The translations under genes and the position numbers were made by a program. From contig NC_059504.1 in NCBI RefSeq assembly GCF_914767665.1, positions 38,285,720-38,349,719 on the forward strand: a DNA stretch of 64,000 bases, given 5' to 3'. The notes beneath the pieces were generated by a model, which saw only the letters and a list, made by a program, of their open reading frames with translations, was not told where the DNA came from and made no database searches. Positions 40,930 through 52,116 of this stretch are shown in pieces (position 1 is the first letter of the stretch; the number at the start of each line of letters is the position of its first letter). The stretch comes from Harmonia axyridis. Its lineage: Eukaryota > Arthropoda > Insecta > Coleoptera > Coccinellidae.

Positions 40930-41217
40930 TCAAAAATCATGGATTGAAACACTGAATTTGCATTGACAAGTGAGGGAACCAGCCGACTTAGTTTGAAAAT
41001 AAAGTGATTTGAATAAGCTCACCCATTGAGAAAATTCAATTCCATGATCACGCAATCTTTGAACAATCCTTACGAAAGTTCTCTCATTTGGCTGTCTCCT
41101 ATTTGGAAACAGCCTTCCATAAGCTTCTTTAGCTCTTCTCGCTATTTTTCCATTTGTGAAATAGCATTCCAACATATCTACCATCTCTTGGTTAGAATAC
41201 ATTCTGCTAATTTCCAC
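40930..41217 (-). pseudogene. Helix-turn-helix exon of a DDE transposase-type gene
   Basis: MEISRMYSNQEMVDMLECYF, then AYGRLFPNRRQPNERTFVRI and VQRLRDHGIEF. This matches the insect N-terminal helix-turn-helix domain known as DUF4817, usually fused to or spliced onto a DDE transposase-like domain. The homology ends near HGIEF; just after it CAATGG|GTGAGCTT (about 41015) is a good 5' splice site, so this may be a first exon and the codons beyond are intron. No downstream DDE part is seen on the minus strand. It could be an orphan exon of a transposon or a domesticated gene. Confidence 0.5.
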
Positions 41218-41345
41218 TTAACACACTTCACAAACAAACACTTTACACTAAACAGACACCTTACACTAAACAAACTAAACACACTTAACAAGTTAAACGC
41301 ACTTAGGTATCACTTAACAAACTAAATACACTTAATACTTATCAT
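41218..41345. repeat. Low-complexity CACTTAAC/AACTAAAC-like array
   Basis: Irregular short tandem variants of CACTTAACA and ACTAAACA (ACTTTACACTAAACAG, CCTTACACTAAACAAAC, ACACTTAACAAGTTAAAC) directly upstream of the helix-turn-helix exon on its coding strand. Confidence 0.6.
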
Positions 41346-44300
41346 TTACATTAAACAGAGCAACAGAAATCATGATACCATAAATTCGAATTTCAATTGT
41401 TTTCGGATCATTCTATGCGCATGACCAATCAACATAGAAGAATCTCGAATAATTTTTTAAACAAACCATCAAATTTATGAATTAATAAATTTATTTTATT
41501 ATGAATTTCATTAAATGTAATAATTAGTATCATCCGAAATGTTAAATCGAATTTTGTATAATAAAATAAGTCATAATATGCTAGATTACCGTATGTTATG
41601 AACGATTTGAACTATTGCGCATGGCCTCAGAGATTATTACTCTATGCGCATGGCCAAACTGAAAATTTGAGAAATCTCGAAGAAGTGTGGTTATGTTTGG
41701 CAAACAAATGGAAGAATTCGATATTTGAGTCGAAAATATTGTATGTTTCAATAAGAAACAACATAGTTCGGCGTAAGTAAGTTACTAAGTTATATAATAT
41801 AAATAATATATTGAATAATTATTGTATTTTTTCAGATCTCCTAATAATTCATCGAATCATTCAGAAAAACACCATAATGAATTTAATTGGACGACGATTT
41901 TCCTTCGTGATTTATTTCGTGAAGATGATTGCCCACTAGATACAGAGAAGTTTCAGATGACCTGTATTTAAAGAGAATCTTGAACCCCTTCAAATCAAAT
42001 CCAACTGGAAACAGTTTGCTGTGAGGTGCTCATGATTTCATAAGGATAATTCTTCCATATAATGAATGGAAAAGTAAATTGATTAATTGAAATAACCAAA
42101 AATCTACAATACAATGATTCTGTTGATAAATTCAACTACTTGAATAAGTGAAGCACTAGTTCTGTAATGAATACTTATTCAAACTTCATACTCATTGATG
42201 AACTGAAAAATAATTTAAAAGTCACTGATTTCACCATTAACCCAGATCCTATCCTATTATCTAGTACATGTACTGATCCAATCCATATGTTTCAGAATCA
42301 ATAGCTATTGATATTTTAAGGCATACACATAGTTTGTAGTTACTGTCCTTGGTTTATAGATATTATAATAATATAATGAATACATCTGAGATCAGGAATC
42401 ATTGAGAATAAACTCGAATAATGGCAGGCCTAATTTAATAATTATTGGCTAAATATTGAATGTTTTTTATTTCGCACAATACATCTGCTAAATGAATCTA
42501 CGTAAGAAGTTTAAGAGTAAAAAATGTTAAACCTGGTTATTTATAAATTAAATGAAAATAAAGACAATTTATTATTATGGTAGTTTGTACTTCAATTCTT
42601 GTTTTTTGATATGCATTTTTTTGTTTCAGTAATGAAAAATGTTTATTTCAAATTGCTTTGAATGTTGTATACCTACTGTAGGGCACTGGATTTATAGTAA
42701 AAGAGTGGATTTGGCAATAATACATGATTTCAAGTCACTGTTAATCTTTCGATAAGTTTATCAAAAGCTTCAGTTTATTGAGTACTTTTGAAAAAAAGGT
42801 ATACCTTACAAGAATTCAAAATTTATTTTACATGTAGTTGATATGTGAAAACAAAAAAAAAAGATTACATAATTGTTGGGAAGTTTCATAATATTTTCAA
42901 TGTTCGATAACAAACAAGTAAATTTACTTGTACGTTGTACTTCCTTTTTTCTAGCCGAATACCATTTTACCATCTTCAGGAAAATAAAATTTTCGAAGAT
43001 GTTGATTATAACATTGATAATATTAAGGAAAGACTAATTGCTTCTTTATTATCGAAAGTACTCGAGAGCATTTTTTGGAGTTACCTATTGGGTATCAAAT
43101 TTTCAGACAGAATATTGGCATTAGTGAACACTAAGAAGAAAAGGATTTCAAATATTTTCATGATAACAAATTACTGAGCTTTGGCACAGCCCTATAATAT
43201 GAAGATATTTCATTAAAGTTAATATTCTATTTTGAATAATTCTGATCGAAACTCATTTTCAAGTGAATTTTGACAAACTAGGCTCCTTATGAAATAACAC
43301 CAATCAAGATATGAAATCCCATTGAAAACTGCTGCTGCCAAACATTACTATAATCTTCTTCCAGTCTTCTGAGCTTTCATCGATACATAACAATACATCC
43401 TAAAATTTCATTTTTACGTGATTGAATACTTCTATCCATTTGCTATTCGATAATTTCATCCTAGAACATTTGATTGACATACTTTTAAGAGGGCCAAAAT
43501 TGTTTTAACGTGAAAATAAATAAAAAACTTCAGTGAGTTGAAAGAAGCAGAATATTCAATATTGGATATTCATATTGAATACCACCATTTCATTTTTAAT
43601 ACAAAAATCAAGATCAATAATTAATCAATAATGGAATATTGAAGATTCATGAAACTTATAAGCTTCTAGGATGAAAACGGAAAAAAATTCATTTCCTTCT
43701 GGAAATTATTTATTCCTTCTCATACTACTGTTATTTTTAACAAGATAAAATCGGAATTTTTCCATCAAAAAATTACCTCTGTGTGATACAGAGGTGATTC
43801 CATCCATGAAACTGCCTTTTCATTTTCGAGCTAAGTTATTGTGTAGGTACTTAGATAAAGTATTCTGGGTTCATTCAATCCAAAATGCAAGCGTTCTTAC
43901 ACTTCTTGCTACCCTAAAAATTTAAAACTTTTCTCACTGATTCCATGATAATAAGAATTCAAATTGAACACTGGTTTGAATACCACTTTTTTGCTGACCT
44001 CTAGATAACAAAATATACTCAATTAGCCCAAATTTCTAGTAATGTACAAAACTTCAACCGTTTGTTGGGTTTCTTGAATTTTATTGACAAAACATAACAT
44101 AACCTTTAAACATAACATTATATTATTACAGATGCGAGATGATTAGTATTCATATGTACATAGATTTAGCTTATTATTCTATAGGTTTTTTGTCATTATA
44201 GTGTTTTGTGACTGTAAACTTGGCAACGTGGAAAGTCCACAGATGATTATCATTTATGTTTATTTACCTTTATGAAAATTAAAGGTTATATGAATTGTTA

Positions 44301-44649
44301 ACTCTTATACGAAAAGAGGTGAAAAAGCGAAAATAAATGATTGGATATGAATATCAGATTTAATATGGGTGGTTGCAAGCTGAATTTTTTATTATTATCG
44401 AATATAAAATAGAAATCAAGAGAAAAATAATCAACATATTTATCTCCCACGAAATTGCTATAACTCATTTATTATATTGAAAATAATACTTCGGTCACCA
44501 AAGGGAATGGAAAAAGTGAGTTTATGCTTGTTTTGCTAATATAGTAACCCATTTCCAAAGTTCAAATGGTATAAATTTATGCTTGGAAAAACTTCAGTGG
44601 GCTGATTTCCAGGTTCGGCATAGCTCATTATGAAAACTTAAAATGGCCA
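41346..44649. other. Long AT-rich non-coding stretch
   Basis: No transposon or gene is recognised in 3.3 kb. TCTATGCGCATG(A/G)CCAA occurs twice (about 41415 and 41642). The open frames at 41598-41780 and 42935-43177 have no motifs. The composition is among the most AT-rich of the window. Confidence 0.35.
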
Positions 44650-44758
44650 TATCTTTTCAACCGAGCCGAATCGGAAAAAATGGTAAATGAAAAAAGTGTT
44701 TCTTTTGACCTCAAGAATCTACGGTTAAAATATATGTACAAGTCAAAGACTCACCCTG
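44650..44758 (-). repeat. CAGGGTGAG-type transposon end, copy 3 of 3
   Basis: Reverse complement of the 40407 copy: it ends AAGACTCACCCTG followed by TA. Similarity covers about 110 bp and stops at ATATCTTTTCAACCGAGCC. Confidence 0.65.
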
Positions 44759-45098
44759 TATAAAGAGATTCACAGTTTGACTTGATTTCCAAGCTACTTG
44801 AATTGACTTGAAATCAAGTCAAGTAGTAATGTTTCGATGTCAAGTAAAGTATTTTTTCATCAAGTACATGAATCATATCAAGCTGCTCAATTTTCAGCAA
44901 TTGTATTGTGTAGACAAAACATCAATAAAAAAAAATTATGAAATAAGAAGAAACCTTGCAAAGGCACTTTTAATCATTGAACTTATTGTATAAAAAATCC
45001 AGAAATATTAACCATTTTGAAATGGACACACAAATCAAATTAGTATAAATCATTACAAAATGAATGAATAAAGTTTCTCAGTATTAAGAAACAAGTAC

Positions 45099-45960
45099 TG
45101 TTAGATTACATCTCACGAGTTGAACTACAAACCATGATTATAGTTGCTTGCTTGAGATTAAGTAGAAATAATACAGTAATTGTGGCTGGAGTATTCTCTT
45201 GCATTCAGGTAACTAGGTAATTAATATCACCATCTCACGAGTTGAACTACAAGCCATGATTACAGTTGCTTGCTTGAGATTAAGTAGAAATGATACAGTA
45301 ATTGTGGCTTGAGTATTCTCTTGCTTTTAGGTAGCTAGGTAATTAATATCACCATCTCACGAGTTGAACTACAAGCCATGATTACAGTTGCTTGCTTGAG
45401 ATTAAGTAGAAATGATACAGTAATTGTGGTTTGAGTATTCTCTTGCATTCAGGTAGCTAGGTTACTAATATCACCATCTCACGAGTTGAACTACAAGCCA
45501 TAATTACAGTTGCTTGCTTGAGATTAAGTAGAAATTATACAGTAATTATGGCTTGAGTATTCTCTTGCATTCAGGTAGCTAAGTAATTTATATCACCATC
45601 TCACGAGTTGAACTACAAGCCATGATTACAGTTGCTTGCTTGAGATCAAGTAGAAATAATACAGTATAGTATATCCTTAGTCTCTTGAACTAGTCCATAA
45701 AAACGCTTGGCCATAGATATCCCTTTGAAGTTGATACCGTGATCCGCCAATTACCAGGGTTCATTTGAAAGTATTGTCAAGCCATAAATTCACTGGACCC
45801 AAAGGAATTTCTGTAAACTTGGACAACCCTTGTATACTCGAAATATTTAGCTTCCTCCAAGTGACTTTGGATATACTATAATTGTTGCTTTAGTATTCTT
45901 TACCTAGCTACATGAATAGCTAGGTAATTAATATCACCATCTCACGAGTTGAACTACAAT
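45099..45960 (+). repeat. Tandem satellite, 122-bp unit
   Basis: TCTCACGAGTTGAACTAC recurs at 45111, 45233, 45355, 45477 and 45599, an exact 122-bp period, with high similarity throughout the unit (GTTGCTTGCTTGAGATTAAG, GAGTATTCTCTTGCATTCAG). The array is interrupted at 45667-45878 by a MITE and resumes in phase with a more diverged unit and a final TCTCACGAGTTGAACTAC at about 45940. Around six to seven units in total. No ORF crosses it. Confidence 0.92.
45667..45878 (-). mobile_element. Complete 212-bp MITE inserted in the satellite
   Basis: Exact terminal repeats TAGTATATCC...GGATATACTA are flanked by TA on both sides (45665-45666, 45879-45880), a Tc1/mariner-type target. The satellite sequence ACAGTA/ATTGT is interrupted exactly there. 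A partial copy lies at 12408-12531. Confidence 0.88.
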
Positions 45961-45974
45961 TAGCAGTTACAGGA

Positions 45975-47224
45975 AGTCAATTATGAGCTTCTAATAAATA
46001 GCAAGAACATATTCAGTAAGTCGAACCTTATCGTTTGAGACCATTATTTTCTCCAAATTAGAAAAATACAGCATTGTGACGATATTATAGATCGATTGGC
46101 TCAGAAACCATAGCCGTTGGTTAATTTAATTCTTCCCGCCCTGAAAATTCGTCGAATATAATCTCATATACTCCCGTTCTCATGAAATGTGAATAAGGGA
46201 TATGCACATATTAACAAAAAAATAATTACACTGCTTTCATATGTATGTGCATCAAGAATTGAAAAAAAAATCCCAACGAAAAAAAGATAGGAGTTCCATG
46301 TGCCAGATTGCTGAACCGAGGCTTAGATTTTTTCCATATTCCCCTTGTTGCAATGGAATTAAAAAAGAAACTAATTTCGAAATGGTTCGTTCGAACGGCG
46401 GACCATTATAACATCCATTAGATTTACATTCTCACTCCATTTGCGTTATTCGTTTGGAAAATCTACTTATTCATGACTCACGGCTAAATCCATTCGGCCC
46501 GTTTCATTCGAATGAAACTCGCAAAAACTGAAGAGATACCACGAATTCGCACTAATGACTTTCGCATGGAGCCGAGAAGCTTTTCGAATTCATGGATTAA
46601 CGATATCCGGATATAAAAAGTATCCACTATGAAGAAACCGACATCGGGGTTATAGGAATGAAGGGAGCATTTGAATTTCCTTTCCTAGAAAAGATTAACA
46701 CACCATTTCCTGCATTTTGAACATCACCTGTATGCTCTAATTTTTCACTAGTTTCTAAATGTCTCGTTCTAAAAGTGAGTTTTAACAGAAAACTTTTCTG
46801 AACTGAAAATTTTTCTTACTTGAGGTTTTATAACGACATCGATTAATATTTTTAAACAACATTAACACTGTAACGAGATCGCAAGGCATATCTTGGAACA
46901 TGTTTTGTTATGATTGACGGTACAAAGTACGAAGTTTTGTTATTTTCTATATCCGCGCCTCTCTTTTTATCTCATCTAAGGTTTTCTTTTGTGTTTTCTT
47001 TCGTTTTTTTTTTTGTTCTACTTGATAAATTTGTGCTCAAAAGTCATCAACAACTCCGAACAAGCATTGCTTAGTTGTTGTTTCGTCTTGATGAGGATAA
47101 CATTGAAATTGTTGCATATGTATTTTGTAAAATATTTAAGCACCTTGTAAATGTGATTAAATGTTTATCTAGCTGAAGCTTGACCTTAGGAGGGGACCGT
47201 CATATGGAGGTGTTTTTAGTATGA
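45975..47224. other. Non-coding stretch, GC-richer at about 46330-46620
   Basis: The 46.3-46.6 kb part (GTTCGTTCGAACGGCGGACC, CCATTCGGCCCGTTTC, GCATGGAGCCGAGAAGC) contrasts with its flanks and may be regulatory. Nothing else is recognised. Confidence 0.3.
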
Positions 47225-47549
47225 AATCGACCAGAGAAACAACCCTTACCATTTTCAAGAAATTTTTGCGATCATTGTAGATTGCGGATATAAGGAGGGT
47301 TGCGAAAGTGGTCAAGCCATACTTGGAAACGATGAAATGGGAAGTCATACCCCACCCGCCGTATTCTCCAGACGTTGCCCTCTCAATTTGCTTCGATCAA
47401 TGGCACACGGCCTGGCTGACCAGCATATCCGGTCTTATGAAGAAGTAAAAAATGGAATCGATTCATAGATCGCTTCAAAGGATGACCAGTTTCTTACAAT
47501 AATGCCTCGAATTCCAAAAAAAAACGGCGGAAGCAAAGTTGTACGCCTA
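47225..47549 (+). mobile_element. Mos1-like mariner, 3' fragment
   Basis: RRVAKVVKPYLETMKWEVIP, then HPPYSPDV (third Asp region, with the following APSDYH altered), then the C-terminal end in broken frames. It finishes with CGGAAGCAAAGTTGTACGCC and TA, the right-hand TIR of the same family as 14551-15715 and 63010-63469. It abuts the next element with no spacer. Confidence 0.7.
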
Positions 47550-48404
47550 CGGCATTACTGTTCAAGATGGCGACCGATTTAACAGTTGTCAAATGATTTA
47601 TTCTCAGTTTGGTTTGGCAATTCATTATGAATAGACTCACGCCTGAACAACGCTTGCAAATAGTGCAATTTTATTTCGAAAATAACTACGTCCATTTTAT
47701 TTTGTTTAGCGATGAAACGCACTTCTGGTTGAATGGCTACGTCAACAAACAAAACTGCCGCATTTGGAGTGAAACTAATCCTCAAGTGTATGTCAAAACA
47801 CCGTTACATCCAGAAAAACTGACCGTTTGGTGCGCTTTATGGGCTGGTGGAATCATTGGTCCGTATTTCTTAAAAAACGATGATGGCCAGAACGTTACAG
47901 TCAATGGTGATCGGTATAGAGCCATGATTACTAACTTTTTCATTCCTGAATTGAACAACCATGATGTCCAGGAGCTGTGGTTCCAACAAGACGGCGCAAC
48001 ATGTCACACAGCTCGTGCCACAATCGATTCATTGAAAGACACGTTTGGTGACCGCCTAATTTCACGTTTTGGACTTGTGAATTGGCCTCCAAGATCTTGT
48101 GATTTAACACCGCTAGACTACTTTCTTTGGAGCTATGTAAGGTCATTGGTCTATGCGGATAAGTCACAAACCCTTGACCGGTTGGAAGACAATATTCGTC
48201 GTGTTATTGCCGATATACGGCCACAAATGTTGGAAAAAGTCATCGAAAATTGGACGTCCAGATTGGACTACATCCGAGCCAGCCGTGACGGTCATATGCC
48301 AGAAATCATATTTAAAAAGTAATGCCACAAGATTATCTTGCGGATAAATAAAAATCATGTCAATCGAATAATTTAAAGTTCTATAGCTCTAAAAAAACAC
48401 CCTT
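47550..48404 (+). mobile_element. DD41D mariner-like transposon, deleted copy 2
   Basis: Matches copy 1 from GGCATTACTGTTCAAG onward but lacks the first roughly 40 bp with the left TIR; the Mos1-like right end sits directly in its place. The right TIR (CTCTAAAAAAACACCCTT) is followed by TA. It carries the same primary internal deletion as copy 3 plus a further 28-bp deletion. With one TIR missing it should not be mobilised. Confidence 0.85.
47609..48322 (+). CDS. DD41D transposase, HTH-deleted but open reading frame (237 codons)
   Basis: The native start is probably the Met of MNRLTPEQRLQIVQFYF at 47627; the upstream Met adds six codons. After about 26 residues of the first helix-turn-helix the sequence jumps to FILFSDETHFWLNGYVNKQN. 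All three catalytic Asp are present: SDETHF, QQDGATCHT and TPLDYFLW, with 41 residues between the last two. It ends with IENWTSRLDYIRASRDG and MPEIIFKK. Full-length relatives are usually about 340 aa, so roughly 110 residues covering most of the DNA-binding region are missing. If expressed, it could at most be a catalytic-domain fragment. No promoter is visible. Confidence 0.8.
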   Translation: MVWQFIMNRLTPEQRLQIVQFYFENNYVHFILFSDETHFWLNGYVNKQNCRIWSETNPQVYVKTPLHPEKLTVWCALWAGGIIGPYFLKNDDGQNVTVNGDRYRAMITNFFIPELNNHDVQELWFQQDGATCHTARATIDSLKDTFGDRLISRFGLVNWPPRSCDLTPLDYFLWSYVRSLVYADKSQTLDRLEDNIRRVIADIRPQMLEKVIENWTSRLDYIRASRDGHMPEIIFKK

Positions 48405-48679
48405 TATATTCGAATTCAAGGTTTGAGAATTACTGTTCGCACACTCGCTTGACCTGACCTTCGGCTAAGGTCACCAATTTGCGTTGTCTGTGTGCAAAGT
48501 AGGTTAATGCAAGATTAAAAGATTCGAGAAAACTCATTACACTAAAAAAATTTGTATTTCAAATGTCGTTATTATTTTCGTTAAAAAGTTTCAAATTACA
48601 CCAAGAAAAGCACTACTCATTATTCTGCATTTCCGTTTCAGAAATGGAATATAGTTTTGATGGTATATAAGTAAGCATA
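48405..48679. other. Short non-coding spacer
   Basis: No repeat end or coding segment is recognised between the DD41D element and the LINE relic. Confidence 0.3.
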
Positions 48680-49115
48680 GATGTTATGTTTTCCCTGTAC
48701 TCTACGGGTACGGAGTTGAACCCTGTACATTAGCAGATACTCTACAAGAATCTTTTGAAATGTGCGTCATAGAACGATTCTGAGAATAAGCTGGATAGAC
48801 AGATTAACCATTGAAGAGATACTACGATGACTCAACAACCCGACGCAACTGATCAATACATAAATACGGCATAAAACGCCGTAAACTTGAGTACTTGGGC
48901 ACATTATAAGACATCCAGAAAAAATGGCTTGCTTCATCTGATCATCCAAGAAAAGATAATGGGGAAAAGGACCATAAGCAAGAGGACAACTTCGTGGCTG
49001 AAAAATCTCAGAGCGTGGTTCGGTAAATCAACAGCACAACTGTTTGGCGCTGCAGTTGATAAATTGAATGTAGCGAATCTTTTTGTGAACTCAACATCAT
49101 CATCATCATAGTCAA
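48680..49115 (+). pseudogene. LINE ORF2 C-terminal relic with (TCA)n tail
   Basis: CYVFPVLYGYGVEPCTLADT, then ISWIDRLTIEEIL, then RRKLEYLGTL, KNGLLHLIIQEKIMGKR and TSWLKNLRAWFGKSTAQLFG. This is the H-x6-Y-x-LL-x-LI-x-x-GK ... R-x-SWL-x-NLR pattern of RTE/jockey-like ORF2 C-termini. Frames are broken upstream of 48887, and the last 75 codons are open. It ends in TCATCATCATCATAG. Confidence 0.6.
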
Positions 49116-49117
49116 CG

Positions 49118-49680
49118 ATAGCAATGGTTAGATTTGAAATAAATTTAATTTCCAGTGCGACCTAATGGTCTATTGTGTCCCCATCAGAAGAGCATTTCTC
49201 GCCATAGCATTATCTATAGGCCGTCTTCCAGTTCCAGAGTTTTGATCCATTCCAGTATCTGGAATGGATTCAGGTAGGCTACTTCCTCACTTCTATAAAT
49301 TTCTTGTCCAAAGCATATTTTGCGTTGGCTAGTAATGATGAGGCATTCCGTAACTAGATGAGTTTTCCTACTCTTCCCCATAGAATCTGCACTCGTAATT
49401 TTATACTAGACCCATTCTAATGAGGTGTTTCCTAGGGCGACAATACTCTATGAGGAATCCAGTGAGGAAGTGTAGTATATTCTTGTTAAGATCCAGGTAT
49501 TTCTTGGATCTCGTAGTGTCAAAGTTCCGAAGAAACTTTTTGGAATGATCCAATCCAGGAAGATTCCGCCAGAGTGTTTCTCTTTCAGTTTTTTTTTTTC
49601 GCCTGAAACTCTTTCTTGTATATACATGCCTATACCATAGGAGGAAAAAATCATATCCGTGCGGGAAGTGTTGCGCTTAT
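49118..49680 (-). pseudogene. R1/I-like LINE 3' fragment
   Basis: On the minus strand this matches the 3' region of the LINE at 15863-16942: the zinc-knuckle area and the 3' UTR with ACACAATAGACCATTAGGTC (compare ACAATAAATCATTAGGTCGC). Coding traces are frameshifted. It lies tail to tail with the LINE relic upstream. Confidence 0.6.
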
Positions 49681-49689
49681 GTTTGGATC

Positions 49690-51933
49690 GAGTTTGCTGT
49701 GCACTAAACTTTATTATCTAAAGCACTCTTATGAGAAATAAAGTACCTATTAGAGTCTTTTATATTTATCAGACTCATCATTTCATCTCCATCCAATCTT
49801 GACGTTTTCATCAGGCTCGAGGTTTTCACATTGCCAAAAGCAGCAAATATCTAATTCAATAGATCCTGCAGTCGAGGCGAATTATTGATTCACTCTATGT
49901 ATTTCGACCATCGAATTAATACTATAAAACGGAATTCCCTCCTTTATTCATCTGAAAGCCATAAGGTACAGAAAGAATGGTGAAACCCACATAATACGAT
50001 GGATAAAACTAATGTACGGTTGGCGTGCTCGATGTTAGGACTAGGGTCCAAAAGGAACAGGGTAAGGGAGCAATTGAATCGCCTTTGTGGGAGCTCAGGG
50101 ATAGTTTAGTCTCTCACTGAATGGATTCTATTCGTGTTCCGATCGAAGACTGGGAAATCTAATATTATTGAACGTACCTTTAATCATCGCATAATTAACT
50201 TGGAATTATGGGTTCTAACAGCATTTCTGCTATGTTTGGACATCGATTTCTGTATATTTTCAAGGGTAGAAATTATGTTAAAGCACTTAAACGCAATTCT
50301 GTTTATATAATATTCAAGGAATTCGGGAAAAATACTGTACACTTATCAATAGTTCTATCAACTTATGCCTCATGCTTTCATCACAAGTTATTACTTTCGA
50401 AAGTATCATAACTTCCAAGCTAAGCCTGTATGCCTTTGAGGTCACTTAACACTATTTATTGCTGAGATTGTATGAGTCTTGGGCGACCATTCTTTTTTCT
50501 AATCTGGAACTACATCGTTCAGCTCACTTTCAGGGATATGGAAAAACCAGGGATATGATATCAGTAGGGAACTCCATATTTGTAATTCTTGACAATTAAA
50601 GGAATAATTTGGTGATGATGATTAAAATAGATAAACTTTTGGATTTCTCTTCGACATCCACAAACTAAATTCGATTACCCAATATTAAGTTTTTGCATTC
50701 TGCAGAGTTCTGTTAGAGCGACAAATTGGGTTTCTGCCTAGGGTGGCAGTTTGGCTAGCGACGGCCCTGAGCAATTGGTATAAAAACTAGAGCTATAGCT
50801 AGTATTCACAGACTTATTGCCCAGTTTCATCATTATCGACGGTCTTCAACCTCTTGCTGATTCTACAGCTGATGTTTTCACTGTGAAAAAACTACTGGAC
50901 ATTTTAAGTAATGTAATATGGTTCAACTTTTTACATTGTGATGACCCATATTTAAATTTTCAAATAGAATTAATAGGCCATGATGTCTGCCATACATTGA
51001 GATGAAAGAGAGACGTTCTCTTCTTTCCTTAATTCAAAATAGTTCGGCATGAAATCGTTATAGCAAAACTTCTGAATGGACGAAATTATTACTCGTGAAT
51101 TTCTCTGAGTGACGAAAAACTTTCATCTCGGAATATTCAAGTGCTGAATCTTACATTCCAAAGGGCCAGTACTTCAGACAGTCCGGATTGAAACGAAAGT
51201 ATTTTCCGGATTCTTAAAGCCAATTCTACCCATTTTGAAAAATCATTGGACAGTATTAAAACTCCTTTACCGGCCTTTTCTACCGAACCTTCGAACGACG
51301 ACCGACATTTAGAACCTCACAAAAAGCCACTCATGACCAATGTTTACCCCATGACAGAATGTACAAAAAACAGGAGAACAGTGGCGGCTCGTAGCCTGGA
51401 TTTCCATGCTAAACAGAGAGCTAATAAGAATGCGTATTTTCGAGCGTTCGTTCTCTGAAGAAATCATTTCATCGCAATGTCTGTGATTTTCGGATTTTGA
51501 GCCGAGAATGTTCGACTCACTGATAATGAATCCGTCTTCAAATTGATTAAGAAGCTGGAGAGTGAAGAGGTGTCGTCTTATCGCTCTATAAAATATTCGA
51601 GAGAAATAAAAAGAAGGGAAAGGATATATGCTCATTTCACTAGCAAAGTGGTACCTAGATTTTGTGAAATGTACTTAGTGTTCAACTAATTATTTTATTT
51701 ATAAAAGAAAAATATATCTAAGATGTTTCTACAGCAGATGTTGCTTCCTCTATTTTCCCTTATCTTTGCCAAGAGCAAGTGCACGTCGTTTAGCTCTACG
51801 AGCAACGATATTTTTACTGTACAAAACAATTTCACCCTAGCTGTCTAACACAATCGTTGAACAAAAATCGGCGATGTGTGTACAGGTTGTCCCAAATTCG
51901 TTGTCTAAGGAGGGCTCGAGTTTTGAGAGAATT
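49690..51933. other. Non-coding stretch with two solitary TIR-like ends
   Basis: CTAGCGACGGCCCTG at 50756-50770 (reverse CAGGGCCGTCGCTAG) and CAGTGGCGGCTCGTAGCC at about 51381 resemble hAT-type MITE ends, but no partners were found. No coding frame is supported, including 50817-51005, 51246-51458 and 51309-51635. Confidence 0.3.
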
Positions 51934-52116
51934 ATGAACTTCAAATAATTAAAATATTCGGTGGCCACCAAGGTGTACGGATTTGACATCGTTAGTTTTT
52001 TCAACATTTTCAGATTGATAAATGTTGTTCTTTAAATGTGACCAAAGGAAAAATCTAACGATGTTAAACACGGAGACCTTGGTGACCACCGAATATTTCA
52101 ATTATCTGAAGTTCAT
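51934..52116. repeat. Inverted repeat, arms about 62 bp
   Basis: ATGAACTTCAAATAATTAAA through GACATCGTTAG on the left is mirrored by CTAACGATGTTAAA through GAAGTTCAT on the right, with about eight mismatches and a 58-bp loop. Both arms contain the ATATTCGGTGG(C/T)CACCAAGG core. Likely a foldback MITE. No TA or longer target duplication is obvious. Confidence 0.8.

Noticed and set aside
50745..50771. hAT-type element ending CGACGGCCCTG
   Set aside because: A single end with no matching partner or target duplication found nearby.
51378..51400. MITE starting CAGTGGCGGCTCGTAGCC
   Set aside because: No inverted partner was found downstream; may be a solitary end or chance.
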